Of a DNA stretch of 64,000 nucleotides, positions 34,619 through 46,264 are shown in pieces (the first letter of the stretch is position 1; each line of letters starts with the position of its first letter). A program made the position numbers and the translations under genes. The DNA comes from Echinarachnius parma (Eukaryota > Echinodermata > Echinoidea > Clypeasteroida > Echinarachniidae): NCBI GenBank assembly GCA_037951105.1, contig JBAMJV010004000.1:1-64000 (forward strand), given 5' to 3'. Below the pieces are notes generated by a model, which was not told where the DNA came from, did no database searches, and saw only the letters and a list, made by a program, of their open reading frames with translations.

Positions 34619-35335
34619 TACTGTTAAAACGCTGTGTAAAACAAATTCAACAACTTGTTGAACATTTTCAACAACCGCTGTTTAACATATAAACCATCCA
34701 ACTGTTGTTGATAACATTCAACAACCTCAGTTGTTTTAATTTTTTCAACAACTGTTGTTTAGAATAAATTTCAACAACCCTGTTGTTGAAATAGCAAATA
34801 CAAAAAGGATTTTACTAAACAGCGGCAAGGTCAGAATCGGGGGTCTTTGGGTTATAAGTCTAAACATGTAAAGCCCTCTGCAGACAGAGCCAACTCGACC
34901 CGATTCGACTGGTTTTCATTCGGATCGGCTCAGTTTTCAGTGCCTCGCGACACACATTGTGCCAGTCGAGAGACAGTCGGATGCCAGTTGGGGCCGATTC
35001 AACACGATGAATCGGATCCGACCGACCGGGCCCAACTCTAGCCTGATTGAAACCAGTTGGATCGGGTCGAGTCGACTCTGTCTGCAGAGGGCTTAACACG
35101 CTACTGACTGCGCTAACTTGGTTCGCTTGGTCTGCTGGGGGACAAAAGGGGTTTTGTCGCGATGATTTCGCGGTCGAAACTATCACGTGATTTAACACTT
35201 GTCAACAATGCTTGAACAATGGCCGCTATACACAACCCTTCTTTCTACAAATATTCATGCTACAACTAAAGTTGTATTAAAAGATTCAACAACCATTATT
35301 ACACAGCGTTTTTTTTACACAGCATTTTAACAGTG
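34619..35335. mobile_element. 717-bp inverted-repeat element at TA
   Basis: Ends TACTGTTAAAACGCTGTGTA and the mirror of CACTGTTAAAATGCTGTGTA, TA on each side (34617-34618, 35336-35337). The uninterrupted neighbouring unit (ATATGGTAAGAT near 34451) shows the empty site. The interior is full of CAACAA/TTGTTG mirror repeats (for example TTCAACAACTTGTTGAA). Confidence 0.7.
34872..35093. mobile_element. 222-bp Harbinger-type miniature element
   Basis: TAA target duplication (34869-34871 and 35094-35096), mirror ends AGCCCTCTGCAGACAGAG and CTCTGTCTGCAGAGGGCT with further pairing (ACTCGACCCGATTCGACTGG). 3-bp TAA fits PIF/Harbinger. Nested in the preceding element. Confidence 0.7.
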
Positions 35336-36097
35336 TAAGATCTCCCTAAAAAGCAAGTTTTCTGGATAAAGTTCTTCCAAATTGACCTTGCTTCAGGATT
35401 CTGATCGCCTCAGATGGGCTCAGATTGCTAGCACTCTTGACAGTTCCTTATGGTGTCGCAAAACTAAAGGTATTTGCCTTGTGGCTGTTACTGGAATCGA
35501 TCGAAGACATTTGTCAGGCTTTGTGTTTGAATATTGAGACCGTAAATAGTATTCCCTCAATGGATAACTGACGTTAACGTGCATCTATCTGTTATAGTAC
35601 ACAATTGTCAAACGCTACTTCAGTGGACGAATTATCTTTAAACATTTTGTAAAGCCGCTGTTGATTCAACAAAAGGCATGCAATCCATTAATCTGTAATT
35701 CAGGTAATGGTAACAACATATTTAAGCATCATATTTAGCCAATTGAATAATGACTGCACTTATTTACGTTTCGGTAAGTCATGTAACGCACAGAACATGA
35801 ATTGGCACAAAGTGGATTTCGATGTTCTGCAAACAAAGGACCATATCTCATGACTGCAAAACCCAACTAAGCTAAAATAAAAACCAACAGGAAACCTGAT
35901 TATTTTTCTGTATTATGATACCAAATGTGTATATATTTTTAATTACCATCAAATATCTTGACAAATTGTTTGCCAACTGGACCATTCTTTCTGGGACATA
36001 CTGTACATTTTTTATTTTCATGGGTACGATAATCCTAGAAGCCTAAATGTATTTAAAACTATCGATTATGGGAGATATTACTGTATGTTTTACTTAC

Positions 36098-36404
36098 CCA
36101 AGACACTCTCTGCTCTCTTCAGAAACTCATCGTAGAGAGCATCGGTGACATCGGTGATAGAAAAGCGTCGGTTGTTGATGGAATGGCAGAGCAATAGCAC
36201 ATCCACGTCACTCAGATCAATGGTGATCATATCCCGGATGTTGTACGGAAGCTGTTTGAAGAAGACGCTCTCGACTTCGTCTTTCATAAGGGCTTTGATG
36301 TCATGTTTGAGGCCATCAACGGTACTCGGGTTGCTGACGCTGCAGATGCAGACTCGCACTTTCTTGTTGTTTGTTTTAACAGAGTCCTTGTCCCCAGCTT
36401 CTTC
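36098..36404 (-). CDS. CHS-family locus 4, exon 2 (224-aa protein overall)
   Basis: Acceptor ATTCACCAG, donor GTAAGT, 307 bases, phase 0 in and 1 out. With exon 1 (37945-37868) and exon 3 (31955-31666) it gives 224 residues, all open. After a polar linker (EEAGDKDSVKTNNKK) come strand VRVCICSVSN, helix GLKHDIKALMKDEV, strand VFFKQLPYNI, strand DVDVLLLCHSINNRR, then FSITDVTDALYDEFLKRAES. Closest in style to locus 6, and less similar to 1-3. Intron 2 (4.1 kb) contains LINE, SINE and miniature elements. Intron 1 carries a G run (36456-36472) and a CACTGTG-type relic. Confidence 0.85.
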
Positions 36405-36499
36405 CTGGTGAATTAGTAAGAAACGTGGGTGAGAGAAAGGGTGGCTAAGGAAGGGGGGGGGGGGGGGGGGGGACGGGGGCATCTCGGGGCATCCCTACC

Positions 36500-37170
36500 G
36501 GAAAGAACACAGTGTGTTACAGAGTTAACTCACTGTGTGTATTCTGTTAGAATGGAGCGTTTTAACCGTGTCATCACTCACACACTGTAAACACACTGTG
36601 AAGCACACTGTGATATATATCCTGCGTTCACAATGTGTAAAATAGTGTTTTCACAGTGTGATCAGTGTGATCAGTGTTTACCATTTGGAATACGTTTTTC
36701 CTGTTTTACATTTCAAATTGCATCAATTGGTTTCAATGTTTTAATTGGTACCAAACGAAACCAGATTGATTCGTTGGTTAACCGATACCATATGTATCGA
36801 TCTTGTCAAGTACCAATTGAAACCAAGTACAGTACAGTGTGTGATACCGGTCCTTGAAAATAATTCGTCTATTTTTTCCAACTGGGAGTGAGCCAATGCC
36901 AATTTGTATCCAATTAAAAACAATTTGTTTAATTTGTCATATATTTCCTAAGTGCCAATTAGAAATAGTCAACTAGTTTCAACTGATAATTGTTCATTGG
37001 TTTTAATTGGAAAGTGTCAATTGGTTTCCAGTTTGTTTTTGGTTGGTACCAATAATGTTTCATAATACTCAATTGGATTGGTGTTTCGTCCTAGTTTGAA
37101 TGTTCTAAATCTAACATATAGTATACACAGTATTTTCACACTGTAGTCCACACTGTGGGACACGTCCAAT
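36500..37170. mobile_element. CACTGTG-type relic with TTGGTTTCAATTGG repeats
   Basis: Outer parts (36505-36680 and 37125-37165) are dense in CACAGTGTG/CACTGTG. The centre (36700-37080) repeats TTGGTTTCAATTGG and GGTACCAA in both directions. In intron 1 of locus 4. Same motif family as 8995-15185 and 51400-51920. Confidence 0.5.
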
Positions 37171-37867
37171 TCACGTGCATGTCTTATTCTGTTAGTTCAG
37201 ATTTAAGAATATGTATTAGAAATAAGTATGTTGCTTTACATGTACAATGTTCAGCATTTACTTAGGAAGAAAATAACATTAACTCATGTAATTTTCCTAC
37301 CGTGACAGTAAACACAACGAAAGTTTGGCCTGCTGATCAAAGTAACCTACTAACTGTATATAGAACGGCCATTACTCAGTTCTCCTAATACTATCCATGG
37401 TATATCGCATATCTAATATTATAAGCACTTCTAGCTTTTGTCACAGATGATATAACTATAGTTATCGGTTGAATACCCGGACGGAAATTATGCATGCATG
37501 CATGATCACCTGAACGTAACAAACGTGTAGAGCTAGTAATTGTAGGAGAACTGGCGAGAACTGTTTACTGTCGACTGATATAACCACAGAAATGGAGTCG
37601 ATAATGTACCTGCATAATAATAATCTGCCATATGTTTTCATTTCCCACCATAACGGCATGCATGTGGTATGACTGATCAATCAGCCGTACATTTGCTATA
37701 CCTGTATAATTTAGTGGTAAGAGTAAGTAGTGGTGGTTATAATGCATTTATGAATGCGTGTAATTTTACTATACAAATGTATATAGGAATACCACGATTA
37801 CTAAATTAATGTCACTAATATTAATACAATAGTCGCGATTTGAATACAACGTGTTAGGCTAACATAC

Positions 37868-37945
37868 CTTCTGTTGTGATCTGTCTTCCACAGAGTTAGA
37901 TAGACTTAACTCGATGGGGTCCTCACTTTTCCCAGCGTGTGCCAT
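37868..37945 (-). CDS. CHS-family locus 4, exon 1
   Basis: Twenty-six codons, MAHAGKSEDPIELSLSNSVE then DRSQQK, with donor GTATGT in phase 0. Acidic, hydrophilic, no signal peptide. It is chosen because it is the only ATG-led open stretch with a phase-0 donor upstream of exon 2 at the expected place. Confidence 0.6.
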
Positions 37946-38219
37946 TTTGTCTCAGATTAACACCACGTCAAATCATGAAGACATAATAACCAATAATTAT
38001 GCAATTGGGTTCTGTAGTAGAAATAAGTCATGAAGCAGTTATTAGAAGCATACGGAGTGCAAACATACTAACAGTGGATGCTACCGTTATTTTCGAAATC
38101 AGTACCATACTCGCGTGGTAATCATGTGACCACTCGGGCTGTAATCGGATTTGGCAAGACTTTAGAGGTCAAGAAAGGGCAGTTGCCACTTTAAAGAAAA
38201 CTATTTCCATTATAAAGTG

Positions 38220-38525
38220 CTGTGAAAAGATCGGATAAGCGCTTGATTTCCGATCTCGGGACCCGAGTTCGAACGCAAATGATGCCACTGCATTTTATGT
38301 CCTTCAGCGAAGCAATTAATCCACATCGCTGCTCTCTACCCAGGAGTAAAAATGCGAACTTGGTCGGGTGTTAAATTAGCCTGTATAGCGCCCTATATAG
38401 TAGGGCAGCTTGGGATAGTATGCTCCCCTGGGAGTTGAGATGGTGTACTGTACCTGATGACCAAGGGTAATAATGCGCCTCTGAATAGGGCACCTAGAAT
38501 ACATGGTTTTTATAAATGCTATAAT
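38220..38525 (+). mobile_element. decayed tRNA-derived SINE
   Basis: B box GAGTTCGAACG, then CTTCAGCGAAGCAATTAATC and CTGCTCTCTACCCAGGAGTA as in 33018-33369. The tail is badly worn (TTTTATAAATGCTATAATT). Confidence 0.65.
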
Positions 38526-38944
38526 TCAAACGGATATACATTATAGCAATGTTTTATAAGGACTTTTGCATGTCTGCATGTTTTTTTGTTTGCTTTCGTT
38601 TTTACTTTGCTGTCCTAGTTGGCAGGGTTTGGGTGTCCCTGGAAACGCAACTAATGTAGTTGTTGTTGTTTTGTTCTTTATATAAAATATTAACGCAACT
38701 AATGTTGAGAACAACGGCCAATCACACAGGGACTAATTAAGACCTGTCTATCGTATCATAGGCACAGGACAGGGGCCTTTTTGTGAAATTCAGTGTGACC
38801 GCATTGGCGTTGGGGCACATTTCCTTCAGAATAATGATCATAAATACCTTCCCGTCTTCAAAACAAGGTTGTCCATGTACATTATAGATGTGTTAACCTA
38901 CAAATGTGTTAAATTTCTCAAAAAAATCAGATGTAAAAGTTAAT

Positions 38945-39250
38945 AGTGGCGTAGCATGGTCGGACTAAATGGGGGGGGGGGGGGGGGTAATTGTTCGTGG
39001 TGCACACTATGATGTATGCGTTTGTATGTATGTGTGTGTGTGCGTGTGTGTGTTTGCGTGTGTGTGCGCTCGCGGGCTCTATGGTACGCGTGCGAGTACG
39101 AGCAGCATAATGGGAAAACGCACACCATCGAACCTACGAGCGCACACACACGCATACAAACACGCACGCACGCGCACACATTCACACATATTTGTTTTGT
39201 TTTAAGTGATATATGCTCACACACACACACACATACACAAACAAACACGC
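38945..39250. repeat. GTGGCGTAGCATGG end, poly-G and GT/CA microsatellites
   Basis: Begins with a CAGTGGCGTAG-type terminus and a G run of ~17, then (GT)n at 39020-39068 and (CA)n at 39140-39245 in mirror arrangement. The other terminus is not found. Confidence 0.55.
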
Positions 39251-39378
39251 AAACGCCTTTTTTCTTTTCTTCATGGGGATTTCCACCTTCTATTTTCGTC
39301 AGGATGTTTCTTTAAAAATTTCTGTGAAAAAAAAAATGAAAAAAAATGAAGGAAAAAAAATGAAATGAAATAAAAAAT

Positions 39379-39926
39379 TTAAAGGGTTAGTTTAGTTTTG
39401 GTAGAGAGGGCGCTGCACAACACAATTTTTTGTGAGGTAATGAAAAACTGAGTGTTGAATTTGAGAGAACATGCAATTTTAATGGCAGAATAAACTTTAT
39501 TTGGTCAAAATCGGTCCAGAAACGGGCTAGGAATATTAATAAATATATCTGATCTTATAATTAGTTTGGGGCCCAAATAATTGAGAGTGATTGTTTTTCA
39601 AAAAATTATAAAATGCTTACACTTTTCAAAAATTGTCAAAAGCGTTTTTTAAATAATTGTTGACGATCTCTCTATTTAATCATTATTTCAATAAAACATC
39701 ACATGCATAATTTTGTATAAACAATGGTTGAAACCAATGCCTTTTTAGAGAGCGCCCTCTTGTGTTTTAATGGCTCTTTTTTTAATGATAACAGGCTTTT
39801 TACTTAGTCGTTTGTAATTTTGTATACCTTTCGAGCATGGTGGAGTTATAACTATTAGTTTATAATGTTACTGTCCAGGTTTGGTTACTAAAGTTCAGCC
39901 TTACCAAAACTGTACTACCCCTTTAA
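39379..39926. mobile_element. TTAA element family I (548 bp)
   Basis: TTAA ends, AAGGGTTAGTTTAGTTTTGG and CTGTACTACCCCTTTAA, standard interior. Confidence 0.8.
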
Positions 39927-40688
39927 GGGGCGCACTATATGTTATAGGCTACAGCGTTCTATATCTCGGTAACCATTACATAATTATATATTCTTCATTC
40001 TATTAACAATGATTAATGTTGCTTTTTAGTGGATCTCTCCCATTCCACAAACATGATTTGTGTGAGTTAAGCTTTTAATTGAGGTAACTACTCAGTTACT
40101 TTCTTTCACGAATGTCAGTTGTATTATTTATGTACAATGTGAACATGAAAATAAAATGAAATGAAACAAAAAATCAATTGATAGGCAAAATAAAATGTTT
40201 GTATTTTTGTGAGCATTAAATTCAACAATAGTAATATTAATAAATTGATCTACAAACATGTGAACTTGAAAATAAACTGAAATGAAAGAAGAAACGAATA
40301 ATTGTTAGGCATTGTAATTTTATTTATTTTATTTTATTTTTGTGAACATTTAATTCAACAATTATATATTTGAATAATGTGTAACGCAGTGTCTCATGTG
40401 GTCTTACTCATAGGTTACTCAAAACGTATCAACAATAATTTCAATTAAATAATTTACAAATACAATTATAAGACACAAAATATTTCGTAAGATATGTATT
40501 TTTGTTCATGTTATGCCATTTTTACTCAGCTGCCGTCATGAATGATGACGCACAATAATGACAATATTTATATGAACATTCAATTACCCAAATTAACAAA
40601 TATGTATTAGTACACATGTGTTGGCACATTTATCAACAATGGAGCAATGGGCCGAAATCTGCATACAAAACATACAAAATCATTCAAT
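39927..40688. other. AT-rich region with a ~150-bp imperfect duplication
   Basis: Phrases GTGAACATGAAAATAAAATG and GTGAACTTGAAAATAAACTG start two similar blocks at about 40140 and 40260. No gene. Confidence 0.35.
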
Positions 40689-41081
40689 TTAAAGGAATAG
40701 TTCAGTTTTGGTATAGAGGGCGCTGCACAAATCTTTTTTTTGGTGAGATAATGATAAACTGAGTGTCGAATTTGAAAGAGCATACAATTTTAATGACATA
40801 ATTAACTTTATTTAGTCAAAATCAATTCAGAGACGGCTGAAATATCCATAAATATAACTACTTGTAATTATTGTGAGGCCCCACAATAATTCAATAATTT
40901 TGAACCAGGCGTTGAAAAAATTAATTGCTTACAGTTTTCCAAAATTTACAAACGATACTTTTAAATGTTTGCTGATAATCTCTCTATTTAATCATTATTT
41001 CAACAAAACATCACGTGCACAATTTTTTTCAAAAATGGTTGAAACCAATGATTTTTTAGTGAGCGCCCTCTTGAGTTTTAA

Positions 41082-42253
41082 CCATCTGGATTTGTTTCAG
41101 CGAATTGGAACGCTAAGAAAACCTGTTTAATGACAGCGCGTTCATGAAAAATAATGAGAATACGCGGTGCTGCTGCCCGTCACCTTGAAATGATCTTGAC
41201 GAACACGCCTAGAGAAGCTAGGGCACGAGGACGCGTCAATGGTTCTGGAAGGGGGTGAACGACCAATTGGCGTAAACGCGCAATGAACATTTATAATTCT
41301 TGGTCTTCAAAGTAGGTCTAGAAATTAATATTTGATATTAATAAATCTCACTTAAGTAAGATAAAAATCACTGTCGTCATGAAACAAATGTGCAAGTTAA
41401 CGATATTGCTTCCTCACGCACGCACATACATTGCATACCCCTATTTTGTATAAATGGATCATGGCGACATTTCCCAGAGATCGTACGTCAAAAGCTTGTT
41501 AAATATCGTGCAAATCGACAAACAAATTTTATATTTTCGACATTAATTAACCGTATTTATTGCTAAAAAATGTATCCACGTCCATGTAAGATAAATTGAT
41601 TGTCAGTTTACATACTTTTTGGGGTAGTTGAGGCAAAATAACAGGACATATCCTATCCAGAACAGCGCTCGAATTGGTATCGTTTCAGAAGATGATGGCT
41701 GCATTTTATGTATAAACAAATGCACCTGGATGAATGTGCGTTATCGAGCCAAACATTTATTAAATCTGTATTTATTTTACTATTGAAAGCTTGATTTGAT
41801 GTAAAAAATGACGGAGGCTATTTTGAATCCAACATCAATGAAATTGTTATCAATGGAAATTAAATCTGCTGTTCTTTCAATAGCCGAGTGTTCATTGGAA
41901 GTGGAAGAAGTGAAAACTTTGCAAATCTTGGGGACCAATTTCATGAATTTTGTGTGCGCGAGGGCAATCATAACAAATATTAATTTTATATCCCATTTTT
42001 GACGGAGCTTTTTTTAAAACAAAATCAAATGAAAGAAAGATTTTCAGAGAGCTGAGAATATCATTTTGTTTGTATACCTGGTTGTTCATTTTGTATATGA
42101 TACAATTCGCCCGAGCTAGAGCCGTTGTATAATCAAGGAGGTACTAGTACCTCCTTGGTAAAATTAACTTTGTATACTCGCGTACAGTGACTTTGTCATT
42201 TTTTACCATTTCGCGCTCGCTGAACGTAAAGTGACCCCAACAAATCGATATGG
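41082..42253. mobile_element. 1.17-kb insertion with weak inverted ends
   Basis: Sits between two parts of a family I element. Ends CCATCTGGATTTG and CAAATCGATATGG mirror each other at 10 of 13 positions. Interior AT-rich, no coding sequence recognised. Contains the palindrome at 42134-42157. Confidence 0.5.
42134..42157. repeat. perfect 24-bp palindrome
   Basis: CAAGGAGGTACT followed by its exact complement read backwards. A near copy lies 254 bases away at 42388-42416 with target duplication. Confidence 0.8.
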
Positions 42254-42387
42254 CACTTCTTTTTTTTTAATAACAGGCTTTTAATTTAGTCGTTAGTAAT
42301 TGTTCATACATTTGAGCATGGTGGAGTTATAACTATTAGTTTGTAATGCAACTGTGCTGGTTTTGGTTACTAAAATTCAGTTTGACC

Positions 42388-42416
42388 AAGGAGTTACTAA
42401 GACTAGTACCTCCTTG
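42388..42416. mobile_element. 29-bp palindromic insertion with 8-bp direct repeats
   Basis: GTTTGACC at 42380-42387 and 42417-42424 flanks AAGGAGTTACTAAG then ACTAGTACCTCCTTG. Other family I copies have a single GTTTGACC here, so this is a clean insertion or a near-complete excision scar of a larger element. Confidence 0.7.
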
Positions 42417-42442
42417 GTTTGACCAAAACTGTATACTCTACG

Positions 42443-43071
42443 TTAAAAATACAGGTCCTCTTTTGCAAGCCAAATTGCAAAAGTTGCGAGGCTATTGTCT
42501 TATATGAAAGATAAGAGCATGCCTGACAAAATTAGGGCTTGAAATCTCTTTTTCGTTGAGTTATAAACCTAAAACTAATAAACCGTCATCCAACGTTTAA
42601 TTGTGCATTATACGTGTATTCACCCGGTGAGAAAGTTCGCACACGGATTCCACGGAGTACCACATTGCTATGCGTGACCCCCACGTGACCCGTGCTAGCT
42701 ACCTGACCCGTGCACAAATAACGACGGTATAGGCGAATACTAAACAAATAACCAAACCTCGCTTAAACTGACTACATGTAATTATATATTCTTCATTTTT
42801 TAGATCTTTTTCCGTGACATACCTTTACAAATGTCGGCTTCACAATACCTTTACAAGAATAAGTACAATATTGTGGTAATATTATGCTAAATCAGTTAAA
42901 CTTCTTTATTGACCGATATATAGTTTGATGGAGGGACGCATTCGTTTTTCATTCGTAGAATCCAACTTACAGGGCTATTCGATCTGATTTTTTTTGTGTG
43001 TGTTACATTCATCCCCATCCGTCAACTGGAAACTGTTCAGACGTTTTGTAAAAGAGGGCCTGTCCCTTTAA
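42443..43071. mobile_element. TTAA element family II (629 bp)
   Basis: TTAA on both sides, with CAGGTCCTCTTTTGCAAGCC near the left end and AAAAGAGGGCCTGTCCCTT at the right. Same interior as 24390-25035. Nested in the family I copy. Confidence 0.8.
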
Positions 43072-43243
43072 TACCAGAACTCAACTATCCGCTTAAAACT
43101 GGACGATTGCCTTCTTGGCAACCGCTAGATCGGACTGTTCTGGATTGCCTGGCATTTTTTGTTTAACCATTTGCCGTGGCAGTGAAATGATGTGACATCA
43201 TATAATTCGGTACTCCATATAGGATCTTGCTTTTACCACCATA

Positions 43244-43578
43244 TCACACGATCACTGAAATGGATTGGTTCATTGCGACGTAGTTGTTAGCCCATTGCTT
43301 ACATGTGATAAAGCAATACGCCCTGTGCAACATCACACCGACTTGCTCACTAACCGGTGGCGATGCCGCGTTGTGCACAAACATCCTCAGGCGATCAATT
43401 TGATCCGGGGAGAGCTGAACTGGTTTGGATCTCTTAAGATTTCCACCAATCAGAACGAGGGAGGAATTTTCAAACGCCGTCGGCTGATTGTGTCTCAAAG
43501 AAATCATTTCCGCTCTCAAAATCGGCAGTTCCAGCTTTTCGTACTTGTCATTGACTATTAGCCCCACTTTGCTCTTTC
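43244..43578 (-). CDS. CHS-family locus 5, exon 3
   Basis: Acceptor CAAACAG, phase 1, 335 bases to the stop. GKSKVGLIVNDKYEKLELP, MISLRHNQPTAFENSSLVLI then GGNL, a helix (DQIDRLRMFVHNAASPP), then a tail VGVMLHRAYCFITCKQ that resembles the locus 4 tail and runs on as WANNYVAMNQSISVIV. Two cysteines in the tail, no clear membrane helix. The conserved D of the fourth strand is present. Confidence 0.85.
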
Positions 43579-43886
43579 CTGTTTGAAAACAAAAACATTA
43601 TGGACAGTTAGGCGGAATGGTATTATAATGGCATTTAAATGTTATCTATGAAATTATATAGACAAAGAGAAAACTGACCAAAAATATATAATATGAATTA
43701 AACAAGAGCAAAGAAAGGTGGGTTTGTCGAGCCCGAGACCCTGATCAGTGTCTCGTATTGGTGTGGTAATTTATCACACTGTTACGTTAGTGTGATTGGC
43801 TGCCCAGATTACAAAAGACTAAAAAAAAACAATGGAAAACCAGTATTATAATTATGATAATAAATTCGGGAACATATATATTTTAC

Positions 43887-44190
43887 CGAGATATTTTCTG
43901 GCTCTGGGTAAGAATGTATCGTAGAGGGCTTCCTTGACGTCGGTGATGACCAGTCCCCTGTTGACCATGGAGTGGCACAGGAGCAGGACGTCGATCCCCC
44001 TCAGGTCCATCCGGTTGATGCTCGCGATGTTGAAAGGGAGCTCTGCGAAGGTCACTGCTACGACGGCATCGGACATCGTATCTCGCAATAGGTTTAATAG
44101 GCCTTGAACGTTGGCCGCCTTGTTGCAGCTGCATACGTGGACCGTGACTCTATTATTATTCACCTTACGGAGAAGCCGTCTCGACTCGTC
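43887..44190 (-). CDS. CHS-family locus 5, exon 2 (228-aa protein overall)
   Basis: Acceptor CACCACAG, donor GTAAAA, 304 bases, phase 0 in and 1 out. With exon 1 (48658-48611) and exon 3 (43578-43244) it gives 228 open residues. Strand VTVHVCSCNKAANVQ, helix GLLNLLRDTMSDAV, strand VTFAELPFNI, strand GIDVLLLCHSMVNRG, then LVITDVKEALYDTFLPRAR. The family NRR is NRG here. GC-richer than its surroundings. Intron 2 is only 308 bases, intron 1 is 4.4 kb with a foldback, an exon relic, a LINE and SINEs. Confidence 0.85.
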
Positions 44191-44240
44191 CTGTGGTGGG
44201 AATTAGATCATTGAATTGATTATATGACATAATAGCTAGG

Positions 44241-45023
44241 CGGTCCTACTAATTGAAGCAAACAAGTGCCAAGTAGTGCCAACCAGTGCCAAGTAGTGCC
44301 AACAAATCCAGTGCCAAGTAGTGCCAACAAGCCCAGTGCCAAGTAGTGCCAACAAAACCAGTGCAAAGAAGTGCCAACAACACCAGTGCCAACAAAAACA
44401 ATGCCAGTGCCAAAAAAAAAATAGTAAAAGGTTCGCTTGCTGCTTGCGGACGCCAGGTTCACCGTCGCGCTCGATTATGTAGTGTATGTAGTGCAAAGTA
44501 TGCGGACGCCATTCACCCGTCTGATATGTAGTGCAAAGTATGCGGACGCCAGGTTCACCCGTCTGATATCCGCCGCGTCGACGGGTGAATGGCGTCCGCA
44601 CACTTTGCACTACATATCAGACGGGTGAATGGCGTCCGCATACTTTGCACTACATATCAGACGGGTGAATGGCGTCCGCATACTTTGCACTACATATCAG
44701 ACGGGTGAATGGCGTCCGCATACTTTGCACTACATACACTACATAATCGAGCCAGCGACGACGCGGCGCACGGCCAGCCCCGCGGCGCGGCGAGGCGGGC
44801 AACAAACGGGTGAACCTGGCGTCCGCAAGCTGCAAGCGAACCTTTTACTATTTTTGTTGGCTCTGGCATGGTTTTGTTGGTACTGGTTTTGTTGGCACTG
44901 TTTTTGTTGGCACTGTTTTTGTTGGCACTGTTTTTGTTGGCATTGGTTTGTTGGCACTACTTGGCACTGGTTGGCACTGCTTGGCACTACTTGGCACTTG
45001 TTTGCACCAATTAGTAGGACCCC
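44241..45023. mobile_element. 783-bp foldback with 8-bp target duplication
   Basis: TAGCTAGG at 44233-44240 and 45024-45031. Ends CGGTCCTACTAATTG and CAATTAGTAGGACCCC. Next to each end, repeats of AGTGCCAAGTAGTGCCAAC or the mirror. The centre repeats a ~46-bp unit with GCGGACGCC and CACCCGTCTGATATGTAGTG on both strands. Long frames here are products of the repeats. 8-bp duplication fits hAT-like or foldback elements. Confidence 0.75.
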
Positions 45024-45039
45024 TAGCTAGGTGATGTCA

Positions 45040-45174
45040 CCTTCCAACAGGCTAATACTAGGCCTTGGACCTTGTCTGCTTTGCAACAGCTGCTTACAAT
45101 ACGCAGATACTTGGACTGTGAATTATTACTGCATGCCGCATTGTGGATGAGCCGTTTGGATTCGTCCTGCGGGG
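45040..45174 (-). pseudogene. relic of locus 5 exon 2 (5' part)
   Basis: Similar to the acceptor side of exon 2 at 44055-44190: the acceptor region, GACGAATCCAAACGGCTCATC, AATAATTCACAG, CAGCTGTTGCAAAGC, and GGTCCAAGGCCTA. Frame broken. It lies just beyond the foldback, in the same orientation as the gene. Confidence 0.7.
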
Positions 45175-46264
45175 GAACTAGATAATCAAACAGATTATAA
45201 TGACGTCACAGGTGATGTAATCAGGTACTTGGACGTTGCCTGTATTGACAATAACTACATTTGGTGATTGTGACTTAGATTCGCCTTACTGATGTTTTGT
45301 TCCATTCATCCTGTACAGTTGTATTGTATGACGTCATCTCCAACTATTCTAACAGGAGGAATTGGGTGGCGTCTGCCTCGTACAACACTTGTATACATTC
45401 ATAGGGGGGTTTCACGAAGTTTTTAAGTTAAACTAGTTGTTCTAGGTTATGCTTAAAATGTTGATACCACTACAGTGCATTATGTTGTAGTATCATGATA
45501 AAACATCAATTATACTCTCATAGAGAAAAAGCAATTATTAGAAATATTTTACATCAAGACTGATTTCAACCAATTATTATGCTGTTTTCAAACTAGTTAA
45601 TCCATTTTTACATAGCAAATAACAGCTTTCCATAATCTTGGTTCTAACATAATGAAGTCTTAGTTTAGCTTAAAATCTTTGTAAACACCCTGGATTCTTA
45701 TTTTGGTGTACATTTCATTGTATTTTCTTTGTACATGTATGTATAGTAGACCAATAACCAATGCTTAACGTGTGATGTCATATGTCACGCCATCTGATTG
45801 TAAGTGCACCAATTAGTAGAAAAACAAAACAAATAATTAAAGGGAACTAACACCCCATGCAAAATATTACTTTGATACAAAAGTAATTATTTTCAGTAAT
45901 CCATTGCACTATTGCAACCATAGAAGTATGTGTCTCGAAAAATATTTTAATTTAAAGGGTACCACCACCCAAAATTATTATTCTTATAAATGAAAGGTAA
46001 CATCTTTAGCAGTTCATTCCATCAACAAGTTCAGAAAAATATGTTTCCAGAAAAAAATATATAATTGGAAAACCCATTACCATACTACAACATGTGTATA
46101 TGGGTCTGCATGTAGGACTACCTTTGTCCAGAGCGAACGAATCGACCGTGATTCTATCGTCTCCAAACGTACGCGTGAATAGAAGTGGCGCATTCGCAAA
46201 TGTTTGGCGAGTACGGAGCTAGAAAATAATAGTGGTTCCGTAAGTGGTGTAGACGCTTGTAGAC
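45175..46264. other. locus 5 intron 1, no feature
   Basis: AT-rich, nothing recognised apart from the approach to the LINE fragment. Confidence 0.3.

Larger units (their letters stand above)
34401..35455 (+). repeat. 166-bp tandem duplication, second copy split by an insertion
   Basis: The unit starts AAGATGTGTCACTGCTGATG, contains CTTGCTTCAGGATTCTGATC and ends near GACAGTTCCTATT. It occurs at about 34401-34566 and again at 34567-34618 plus 35336-35455, the gap being the element at 34619-35335. Confidence 0.75.
40689..43096. mobile_element. TTAA element family I, exploded by two or more insertions
   Basis: Left part 40689-41081, middle 42251-42442 and right end 43072-43096 together make one family I copy. 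The gaps are the elements at 41082-42253 and 42443-43071, plus a 29-bp insertion at 42388-42416. Confidence 0.7.

Noticed and set aside
34860-35198. 112-codon minus-strand frame
   Set aside because: Mostly a read through the inverted arms of the 222-bp Harbinger-type miniature element.
38940-39315. Frames of ~100 codons rich in Cys-Val or His-Thr
   Set aside because: GT/CA microsatellites and a G run.
44236-45034. Frames up to 133 codons on both strands around the foldback
   Set aside because: They arise from GTTGGCACT and GCGGACGCC repeats within a mobile foldback and read both ways.
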